Shown here one piece after another: positions 1 to 3,881 of a DNA stretch of 6,707 nt. The DNA comes from an uncultured Pelolinea sp. (GTDB lineage: Bacteria; Chloroflexota; Anaerolineae; Anaerolineales; Anaerolineaceae): assembly GCA_937902055.1 (NCBI GenBank), contig CALGUJ010000414.1, positions 1 to 6,707 of the forward strand, written 5' to 3'. The notes below the pieces were generated by a model, which was not told the origin of the DNA, did no database searches, and worked only from the letters and a program-made list of their open reading frames with translations. A program made the translations under genes and the position numbers. Position 1 is the first letter of the stretch. Each line of letters starts with the position of its first letter.

Positions 1-56
1 TCCGCGAAGGCGGCCTCACCGTTGGCGCTGGCGTGATCACAAAAATTATCGAATAA
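1..56 (+). CDS. tuf: Elongation factor Tu, C-terminal end (partial)
   Basis: Only the last 17 codons and the TAA stop (54-56) are present. The frame starting at base 3 reads REGGLTVGAGVITKIIE, the nearly invariant C-terminus of EF-Tu, the end of beta-barrel domain 3. EF-Tu is the GTPase that delivers aminoacyl-tRNA to the ribosome. The gene enters from the left edge and is followed 37 bases later by rpmG, the usual tuf-rpmG-trnW-secE-nusG order. The tail is short but distinctive. Whether the organism has a second tuf copy cannot be seen here. Confidence 0.95.
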   Translation, partial: REGGLTVGAGVITKIIE

Positions 57-93
57 AGGTTTACGCTAATCGGCGTTTACGGGTTAGGTAAGA

Positions 94-261
94 ATGGCAT
101 CCAAAAAAGATATCAGACCGGTCATCACGTTGGCCTGCACCGAATGCAAAGAGAGGAATTACACCTCCGAAAAAAATCGGCGCAACGACCCAAACCGGAT
201 GGAAATAAACAAGTATTGCTCGCGCTGCAGAAAACACACACTGCACCGTGAAACGAAGTAA
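94..261 (+). CDS. rpmG: 50S ribosomal protein L33 (bL33), zinc-ribbon form
   Basis: This 55-residue protein begins [18 protein letters not shown] and matches the usual length of bL33, a small protein of the large ribosomal subunit near the E site. Four cysteines at residues 15, 18, 42 and 45 form two CxxC pairs, so this is the zinc-binding (C+) paralogue type rather than the cysteine-free one. The ENKNRR-like segment (here [17 protein letters not shown]) and the basic C-terminus are typical. The ATG at 94 is the only start that gives the conserved N-terminus; its upstream AGG at 86-88 is a weak Shine-Dalgarno. The gene lies between tuf and tRNA-Trp and probably shares their transcript. C+ L33 proteins are often paired elsewhere in a genome with a C- copy induced by zinc shortage; this window cannot show that. 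Confidence 0.95.
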   Translation: MASKKDIRPVITLACTECKERNYTSEKNRRNDPNRMEINKYCSRCRKHTLHRETK

Positions 262-275
262 CATTGAAGACCAAA

Positions 276-312
276 TGTGCGGGTGCGATTCGATAACAAG
301 AGCACCCGCACA
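276..312 (+). other. Strong hairpin between rpmG and tRNA-Trp
   Basis: TGTGCGGGTGC (276-286) and GCACCCGCACA (302-312) form a perfect 11-bp, GC-rich stem with a 15-nt loop. No T-run follows: the next bases are GCTTAAAG, leading into the tRNA at 319. It is therefore not a standard intrinsic terminator. It sits 6 bases before the tRNA 5' end, so it could stabilise the rpmG 3' end or guide processing of the mixed mRNA-tRNA transcript. The function is inference; the base pairing is directly visible. Confidence 0.7.
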
Positions 313-318
313 GCTTAA

Positions 319-391
319 AGGCCAGTAGCTCAATTGGCAGAGCGCCTGTCTCCAAAACAGGAGGTTGTGGGTTCGATTCCTGCCTGGCCTG
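319..391 (+). tRNA. trnW: tRNA-Trp (anticodon CCA)
   Basis: The 73-nt sequence folds into a complete cloverleaf. The acceptor arms AGGCCAG (319-325) and CTGGCCT (384-390) pair over 7 bp, with discriminator G391 as expected for bacterial tRNA-Trp. The D-arm is GCTC/GAGC. The anticodon stem is CCTGT (345-349)/ACAGG (357-361) around loop CTCCAAA, with anticodon CCA at 352-354. The T-arm has stem 367-371/379-383 and loop TTCGATT. The 3' CCA is not encoded (GCCT follows), so it must be added by CCA transferase. A tRNA-Trp just upstream of secE-nusG is a common bacterial arrangement. Confidence 0.97.
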
Positions 392-406
392 CCTAGTTCG
401 AAAACG

Positions 407-432
407 CGACGCCAACATTCAGGCGTCGTTTT
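407..432 (+). terminator. Hairpin with short T-run between tRNA-Trp and secE
   Basis: CGACGCC (407-413) pairs with GGCGTCG (422-428) over 7 bp with an 8-nt loop, followed directly by TTTT (429-432). The short T-run makes it at best a weak or partial intrinsic terminator, which would reduce read-through from tuf/rpmG/trnW into secE-nusG. It could instead define the 3' trailer of the tRNA precursor for processing. No convincing promoter was found between it and secE, so some read-through seems needed. Confidence 0.45.
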
Positions 433-453
433 AGACGTGAAACAGGAGAGAAT

Positions 454-669
454 ATGCCTGACAAAAACAAGAGTATCGAGAAAAAACCGAATGGCATCAC
501 CCGTTGGTGGCGCGAAACGACCGGTGAATTACGCAAGGTTACCTGGCCGACACCCAACGAAGCCTGGCATCTGACCAGGGTCGTTATTATCACCATGATC
601 ATGATGAGCGCGATCTTGGGCTTGTTGGACTTCGTCTTTACACGCCTGGTCACACTCATTCTCTCTTAG
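454..669 (+). CDS. secE: Preprotein translocase subunit SecE
   Basis: This 71-residue protein is the short, single-membrane-helix form of SecE, the essential subunit that clamps SecY in the SecYEG protein-export channel of the inner membrane. Residues 17-32 contain the family signature, an amphipathic surface helix followed by the KVTWP hinge (WWRETTGELRKVTWP). One hydrophobic transmembrane segment covers about residues 42-68. Its length fits single-span SecE, unlike the three-span enterobacterial form. The ATG at 454 has a good Shine-Dalgarno, AGGAGAG (444-450). It sits 37 bases before nusG, the near-universal secE-nusG pairing, so the two are probably co-transcribed. Confidence 0.96.
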   Translation: MPDKNKSIEKKPNGITRWWRETTGELRKVTWPTPNEAWHLTRVVIITMIMMSAILGLLDFVFTRLVTLILS

Positions 670-706
670 CAAGCAGGCTTCGGCCGATTTTTTAAGGAAG
701 TAAAAA

Positions 707-1414
707 ATGACGAACGAAGAAGAGAATTTCAACCTGGAAGAAGAATATCAACAGGAACCGGAAGCGGAAGAATCGCCCCTGTATGATGAACATTCCGAAC
801 CCGCGGACCTTCCCAAGGCCCCCTCTTCTTCTGCCGCTGCCACCGGAGAAACCGCATCGCAAAAGCTGCGCAGGGTCAACGAAGAGGACGACAACCGCGC
901 CTGGTTTGTGATTCATTGCTATTCCGGCTATGAGAATAAAGTCCGATATAACCTCGAGCAGCGTATCGAAACCATGGGAATGAAAGACAAGATTTTCGAC
1001 GTGGTCATTCCCACCCAGGAAGAGATTGAGGTACGCGAAGGCAAACGCCGCTCGATCGAACGCCACGTTTTTCCCGGTTACGTGCTGGTCAATATGATCC
1101 TGACTGAAGAATCCTGGTACGTCGTGCGCAACACGCCCGGCGTCACCGGTTTTGTGGGCATGGGCAACGATCCCACACCCCTGCGCCCCGAAGAAGTCTC
1201 GCAGATCCTCAAGCGCATGGAAGCCGAAGCGCCTCACGTGAAGGTTACCTTCAAGGCAGGCGAACGCGTGCGCATCATCGATGGACCATTCAACGATTTC
1301 CGCGGCACCGTCTCGGAGATCGATATGGAACGCGCCAAAGTAACCGTTATGGTAAACTTCTTTGGCCGCGAAACCCCTGTGGAGCTTGATTTTCTACAGG
1401 TGGAGAAATCGTAA
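707..1414 (+). CDS. nusG: Transcription termination/antitermination factor NusG
   Basis: NusG binds RNA polymerase and links transcription to Rho, ribosome or antitermination complexes. Residues 64-172 form the NGN domain, starting RAWFVIHCYSGYENKV and including the conserved VFPGYVLV segment (121-128) and NTPGVTGFVG (142-151). Residues 183-235 form the KOW domain (FKAGERVRIIDGPFNDFRG, then VMVNFFGRETPVEL). At 235 residues it is about 50-60 longer than typical NusG. The extra part is an N-terminal tail of about 62 residues, very acidic at first (14 Asp/Glu and no Lys/Arg in residues 1-34), then Ser/Ala-rich. The start at 707 is supported by AAGGAAG (694-700) at good spacing. Other ATGs in frame fall inside the NGN domain and would cut it. 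The rplK leader begins right after its stop codon. Confidence 0.96.
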   Translation: MTNEEENFNLEEEYQQEPEAEESPLYDEHSEPADLPKAPSSSAAATGETASQKLRRVNEEDDNRAWFVIHCYSGYENKVRYNLEQRIETMGMKDKIFDVVIPTQEEIEVREGKRRSIERHVFPGYVLVNMILTEESWYVVRNTPGVTGFVGMGNDPTPLRPEEVSQILKRMEAEAPHVKVTFKAGERVRIIDGPFNDFRGTVSEIDMERAKVTVMVNFFGRETPVELDFLQVEKS

Positions 1415-1437
1415 ACAACCTCCGCGAGGAGGATTGT
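1415..1437 (+). other. GNRA-capped hairpin immediately after nusG
   Basis: CCTCC (1419-1423) and GGAGG (1428-1432) pair around a GCGA tetraloop, a GNRA loop. The stem can extend with ACAA (1415-1418) against TTGT (1434-1437) across one bulged A at 1433. The extended part uses G1436 and T1437, which are also the first bases of the L1-like element below, so the outermost pairs of the two structures exclude each other. It begins one base after the nusG stop codon and has no T-run, so it is not a terminator. It is probably part of the rplK leader fold. Confidence 0.55.
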
Positions 1438-1470
1438 GGGAGGGTGACCCTTATCACCCGCTAAAACCAC
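1436..1470 (+). promoter_or_regulatory. Putative L1-binding operator in the rplK leader (copy 1)
   Basis: Outer stem GTGG (1436-1439)/CCAC (1467-1470). Asymmetric internal loop with GA (1440-1441) on the left and GCTAAAA (1460-1466) on the right. Inner stem GGGTGA (1442-1447)/TCACCC (1454-1459), capped by a 6-nt loop. The GTGGGAGG...CC...ACCAC frame resembles the 23S rRNA L1-binding site (helix 76-77: GGUGGGAGG ... AUACCACC, quoted from memory). In E. coli, L1 represses its own L11-L1 operon by binding a similar mRNA element before rplK. The CCAC arm ends one base before TTAAGGAG (1471-1478), so bound L1 would block ribosome access. The L1 role is inference from structure and position. Confidence 0.7.
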
Positions 1471-1485
1471 TTAAGGAGTTCATGA

Positions 1486-1911
1486 ATGGCTAAAAAAGTA
1501 AAAGCAGTAGTAAAGTTGAATGTCCCGGCCGGGAAAGCGAATCCCGCGCCCCCCATCGGCCCCGCTTTGGCCGGTCACGGCATCAACATTATGCAATTCT
1601 GCAAGGAATACAACGCCCGCACCCAGAATAAAATGGGCGAAATCATTCCTGCGGAAATCACCGTTTACGTGGATGGTTCTTTCACTTTCGTATTGAAATC
1701 ACCCCCCACCTCGGAAATGCTCAAGAAAGCTGCCGGAGTTGAAAAAGGCTCCGATGCCCCCAACCGCAACAAGATTGCCACCATCACGCGCAATCAACTG
1801 CGCGAGATCGCAGAAGCGAAGATGAAAGATCTCAATGCGATCGACATCGAGGGCGCCATGCGCCAGGTCGAAGGCACTGCCCGCAACATGGGTATTCAAA
1901 TTGAAAAATAG
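1486..1911 (+). CDS. rplK: 50S ribosomal protein L11 (uL11)
   Basis: This 141-residue protein matches the family length exactly. L11 binds the GTPase-associated centre of 23S rRNA with L10 and L7/L12. The N-terminal domain (residues 1-72) has the proline-rich [16 protein letters not shown] segment (20-35) that binds factors and thiopeptides. The C-terminal rRNA-binding domain (about 73-141) ends with the typical [11 protein letters not shown]. The start at 1486 gives the conserved [19 protein letters not shown]-terminus; the ATG four bases upstream (1482) is out of frame. Shine-Dalgarno AAGGAG lies at 1473-1478. Translation is probably controlled by the L1-like element just upstream. Confidence 0.98.
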   Translation: MAKKVKAVVKLNVPAGKANPAPPIGPALAGHGINIMQFCKEYNARTQNKMGEIIPAEITVYVDGSFTFVLKSPPTSEMLKKAAGVEKGSDAPNRNKIATITRNQLREIAEAKMKDLNAIDIEGAMRQVEGTARNMGIQIEK

Positions 1912-1918
1912 GTACTTC

Positions 1919-1950
1919 GTGGGAGGGTAGTCGCTACCCGCCACTACCAC
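1919..1950 (+). promoter_or_regulatory. Putative L1-binding operator before rplA (copy 2)
   Basis: This has the same architecture as the element before rplK. Outer stem GTGG (1919-1922)/CCAC (1947-1950); internal loop GA (1923-1924) opposite GCCACTA (1940-1946), again 2 versus 7 nt. Inner stem GGGTAG (1925-1930)/CTACCC (1934-1939), with a TCG loop. Compared with copy 1, the two pairs nearest the loop change from G-C and A-T to A-T and G-C, so pairing is kept while sequence changes. Loop sequences differ freely. The CCAC arm directly abuts AAAGGAG (1951-1957). A second operator inside the L11-L1 intercistronic gap is not the arrangement described for E. coli, where one site serves both cistrons. 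Confidence 0.7.
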
Positions 1951-1962
1951 AAAGGAGAAACG

Positions 1963-2682
1963 ATGGCTAAACACGGTAAGAAATATTTAGAAGCAAAAAC
2001 CAAGGTGGATGCGGATACCATTTACGACCCCAAAACCGCATTAGACCTTGTAAAGCAAACCTCATACACCAAATTTGACGGTACTGTGGAAGTCCATATG
2101 CGCACCGGTCTTGATCCCCGCCAGGCGGATCAGCAACTGCGCGATGTGGTCGTCCTTCCCAATGGTTTGGGTAAAACCGTTCGCGTTCTGGTGTTCGCCC
2201 AGGGTGATGGCGCAACAGCCGCCAAAGATGCGGGCGCGGATTACGTTGCGGATGACGATGATTGGATCAAGAAGATCGAAGGCGGTTTCACCGATTTCGA
2301 CGTGGCGATTTCCACCCCCGACATGATGGGCAAAGCCGGCCGGCTGGGTAAAGTGCTCGGTCCGCGCGGTTTGATGCCCAATCCGAAAGCCGGTACTGTG
2401 GTAGGCGCCGAAGATCTGCCGCGCGCGATCAACGAAGCCAAAGCCGGCCGCGTCGAGTTCCGCCTGGATAAAACTGCCAACATTCATGTACCGATTGGCA
2501 AAGCATCATTCAGCCTGGAAAAACTTTACGAAAACTTCTCCAGCCTGATGAATGCCATTCGCAAAGCCAAACCAGCGGCAGCCAAAGGTACTTTCATCAA
2601 AAAAATCACGGTGACCTCGACCATGGGCCCCGGCGTCAGGGTTGACCCCAACCAGGCGCTTGCTGTGGAGAAAACCGAATAG
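1963..2682 (+). CDS. rplA: 50S ribosomal protein L1 (uL1)
   Basis: This 239-residue protein is a full-length L1, which forms the mobile L1 stalk at the ribosomal E site and in many bacteria represses its own operon. Domain I is built from both termini (about residues 1-67 and 159-239); domain II (about 68-158) is the inserted Rossmann-like lobe. The L1 signature [20 protein letters not shown] is at residues 126-145, and the C-terminal [11 protein letters not shown] (219-229) contributes to the RNA-binding surface. AAAGGAG (1951-1957) precedes the ATG with 5-nt spacing. It follows rplK by 51 bases that hold the second L1-like operator. A promoter for rplJ-rplL begins within its last codons. 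Confidence 0.98.
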   Translation: MAKHGKKYLEAKTKVDADTIYDPKTALDLVKQTSYTKFDGTVEVHMRTGLDPRQADQQLRDVVVLPNGLGKTVRVLVFAQGDGATAAKDAGADYVADDDDWIKKIEGGFTDFDVAISTPDMMGKAGRLGKVLGPRGLMPNPKAGTVVGAEDLPRAINEAKAGRVEFRLDKTANIHVPIGKASFSLEKLYENFSSLMNAIRKAKPAAAKGTFIKKITVTSTMGPGVRVDPNQALAVEKTE

Positions 2683-2693
2683 CGTGATATAAT
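2666..2693 (+). promoter_or_regulatory. Putative extended -10 promoter for rplJ-rplL
   Basis: TATAAT at 2688-2693 is a perfect -10 box preceded by TG at 2685-2686 with one base between, forming an extended -10 (TGATATAAT). A weak -35, TGGAGA (2666-2671), matches 4 of 6 consensus bases at 16-bp spacing. The -35 lies inside the end of rplA and the -10 straddles the region just after its stop codon (2680-2682). Transcription would start near 2700, where the structured rplJ leader begins. A separate rplJ promoter downstream of rplA is known in E. coli, so the arrangement has precedent. Confidence 0.6.
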
Positions 2694-2697
2694 TTCG

Positions 2698-2793
2698 CCT
2701 GAAATTTTCACCAATGAAAGCCGGTGCCGCAAGGCTTAATTTCCAGCCCAGGTGAGCAATTAAATATAAGCTTTTCGTTAAGCGATTTAATTG
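2698..2793 (+). promoter_or_regulatory. rplJ (L10) leader: folded domain and antiterminator
   Basis: The 165 bases between rplA and rplJ hold no gene but much structure. A first domain is closed by CCT (2698-2700)/AGG (2750-2752) and GAAATT (2701-2706)/AATTTC (2738-2743), with inner hairpin AAGCC (2718-2722)/GGCTT (2733-2737). A second hairpin, CAATTAAAT (2757-2765)/ATTTAATTG (2785-2793), encloses GCTT (2770-2773)/AAGC (2780-2783). Its 3' arm shares 2789-2793 with the following terminator, so the two cannot form together. This matches the plan of known L10 leaders, where L10-L7/L12 binds a folded domain that mimics rRNA. Binding by L10 is inferred; I did not see a verified L10 consensus. Confidence 0.65.
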
Positions 2794-2829
2794 TCTTTGC
2801 CTGAGCAACCGGCAAAGACAATTTTTTTT
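2789..2829 (+). terminator. Intrinsic terminator (attenuator) upstream of rplJ
   Basis: AATTGTCTTTGCC (2789-2801) pairs perfectly with GGCAAAGACAATT (2811-2823) over 13 bp with a 9-nt loop. The last two pairs overlap an uninterrupted run of 8 T (2822-2829). This is a textbook intrinsic terminator, but it sits only 18 bases before the rplJ start codon and directly before its Shine-Dalgarno. It must therefore act as a conditional attenuator rather than the end of the operon. The 5' arm is contested by the upstream antiterminator hairpin. Confidence 0.88.
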
Positions 2830-2830
2830 G

Positions 2831-2840
2831 AAAGGAGGTG
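2831..2840 (+). promoter_or_regulatory. Very strong rplJ ribosome binding site
   Basis: AAAGGAGGTG contains AAGGAGGTG, complementary over nine bases to the usual 16S rRNA 3' end. It lies 7 nt before the TTG start of rplJ and is the strongest Shine-Dalgarno in the window. It fixes TTG at 2848 as the start and probably compensates for the weak initiation codon. It lies just one base beyond the attenuator T-run. Confidence 0.85.
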
Positions 2841-2847
2841 AATATCT

Positions 2848-3378
2848 TTGGCATTCACCAAAAAGGAAAAAGAAGCATTAATTGCGGATTATGAGAAATG
2901 GCTGAAAGAAAGTAAAGCTATTTACGTGATGACTTACCAAAAAATGCGCATGAAAGATATCGATGCATTACGGTCCGAGGCACGCGAGATCGGCGGCGAA
3001 TTGCACGTTGTCAAGAATACATTGATGAAAATCGCATTAAAGAATTGCGGTTTTGAAGAGAGCAGTGTTTTCAGCGATTCATCACTGGTGGCTTTCGCTT
3101 TTCAGGATGCCCCCGCTCTGGCAAAAATCGTCGACAAAGCCAGCAGCACAGATCTATTCGCTATTAAAGGCGGTTACCTGGACGGAGCAATTCTCGACGC
3201 AAAGTCTGTGATCGCTTTATCCAAGTTGCCTCCGCTGCCGCAAATGCGCGCGCAATTGTTGGCGCTAATTCAAACACCCGCAACCCAATTGGTGCGCACG
3301 ATTTCGGAACCCGCGCGCCAGGTGGCTGCAGTTGTCAAAGCCTATTCAGAAAAATCTCCGGCACCCGCCGCTGGATAG
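2848..3378 (+). CDS. rplJ: 50S ribosomal protein L10 (uL10)
   Basis: This 176-residue protein is a normal-length L10, which anchors L7/L12 dimers to the GTPase-associated centre and commonly acts as the autorepressor of rplJ-rplL. The N-terminal globular rRNA-binding domain (about residues 1-125) includes the conserved VVKNTLMKIAL (54-64) and the KGGYLDG segment (107-113). The C-terminal part (about 127-169) is the long helix that carries L7/L12 dimers, followed by a short PAPAAG tail. The start is TTG at 2848, chosen for its near-perfect Shine-Dalgarno and because it yields the conserved MAFTKKEKEALI N-terminus. Expression probably depends on the attenuator immediately upstream. rplL follows after 39 bases. 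Confidence 0.97.
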   Translation: MAFTKKEKEALIADYEKWLKESKAIYVMTYQKMRMKDIDALRSEAREIGGELHVVKNTLMKIALKNCGFEESSVFSDSSLVAFAFQDAPALAKIVDKASSTDLFAIKGGYLDGAILDAKSVIALSKLPPLPQMRAQLLALIQTPATQLVRTISEPARQVAAVVKAYSEKSPAPAAG

Positions 3379-3417
3379 GAAATCGATTCAAGTTAATATT
3401 AATTCAGGAGAATTAAA

Positions 3418-3798
3418 ATGGCAGATATTAAAAAATTAGCAGAAGAACTCAGCAAGCTGACTGTTTTGGAAGCAGCTGAATTGGTCAAAACCCTCGAAGA
3501 ACAATGGGGTGTTTCCGCCGCAGCTCCCGTAGCTGTTGCAGCCGTTGGCGCAGCCCCCGCTGCCGCCGCTGAGGCCGCTGAGGAAAAAACCGAATTCGAC
3601 GTCATCATCAAGGATGCCGGTGCGAAGAAGATCGATGTTATCAAGGTCATCCGCCAGCTCACCAACCTCGGCCTTGTGGAAGCCAAAGCCATGGCCGAAA
3701 CCGCCGGTTCAAAAGTTCTTTCCCAGGTTGGCAAGGAAGCCGCTTCCGACGCCAAATCCAAATTGGAAGCTGCCGGCGCTGCTGTCGAACTTGCTTAA
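3418..3798 (+). CDS. rplL: 50S ribosomal protein L7/L12 (bL12)
   Basis: This 126-residue protein forms the flexible stalk that recruits translation GTPases. Residues 1-31 are the N-terminal dimerisation and L10-binding domain, 32-57 an Ala/Pro/Val-rich hinge, and 58-126 the C-terminal factor-binding domain beginning [21 protein letters not shown]. The factor-binding helix reads [12 protein letters not shown], whereas many family members have GLGLKEAK. The following loop, [13 protein letters not shown], lacks the usual AP-KP/LKEG pattern. These are substitutions, not truncations. CAGGAG (3405-3410) precedes the ATG. Usually rpoB and rpoC follow rplL; here a strong terminator ends the operon instead. 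Confidence 0.97.
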   Translation: MADIKKLAEELSKLTVLEAAELVKTLEEQWGVSAAAPVAVAAVGAAPAAAAEAAEEKTEFDVIIKDAGAKKIDVIKVIRQLTNLGLVEAKAMAETAGSKVLSQVGKEAASDAKSKLEAAGAAVELA

Positions 3799-3816
3799 TC
3801 AATAACTTTTTCGACG

Positions 3817-3849
3817 AAAAAACCGCTGTGAATTTCCCAGCGGTTTTTT
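3817..3849. terminator. Bidirectional intrinsic terminator after rplL
   Basis: AAAAAACCGCTG (3817-3828) and CAGCGGTTTTTT (3838-3849) form a perfect 12-bp stem with a 9-nt loop. The core is GC-rich, with A6 on one side and T6 on the other, so it works as an intrinsic terminator on both strands. It lies 18 bases after the rplL stop and 32 bases beyond the end of the convergent lipoprotein gene, so it insulates the two transcripts. A small second hairpin, AACGGC (3866-3871)/GCCGTT (3877-3882), lies between it and the lipoprotein stop codon. Confidence 0.93.
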
Positions 3850-3881
3850 GCTTTATAGATGCCGGAACGGCAATACGCCGT

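Noticed and set aside
59..81. Direct repeat of GTTTACG (59-65 and 75-81) between tuf and rpmG
   Set aside because: Two 7-base copies in a short gap are compatible with chance, and no element type fits.
264..297. TTGAAG ... GATAAC as a promoter for tRNA-Trp
   Set aside because: The spacing is 22 bp and the region is occupied by the strong hairpin, so a promoter here is unlikely.
365..574. A 69-codon + strand frame starting inside tRNA-Trp
   Set aside because: It overlaps the tRNA and secE in another frame, and its protein is low-complexity basic sequence with no family features.
676..693. GGC-TTCG-GCC mini-hairpin followed by GATTTTTT between secE and nusG
   Set aside because: The stem is only 3 bp even though it carries a stable UUCG loop, too weak to be called a terminator, and secE and nusG are normally co-transcribed.
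692..1237. A 181-codon open frame on the - strand opposite nusG
   Set aside because: It lies fully antisense to conserved NusG domains, and its protein has no family features.
2062..2487. A 141-codon open frame on the - strand opposite rplA
   Set aside because: It is antisense to well-conserved L1 sequence, which by itself explains the long open frame.
3807..3821. TTTTTCG-A-CGAAAAA palindrome before the rplL terminator
   Set aside because: A one-base loop cannot form as an RNA hairpin, and its A-run is better explained as the 5' arm of the terminator.
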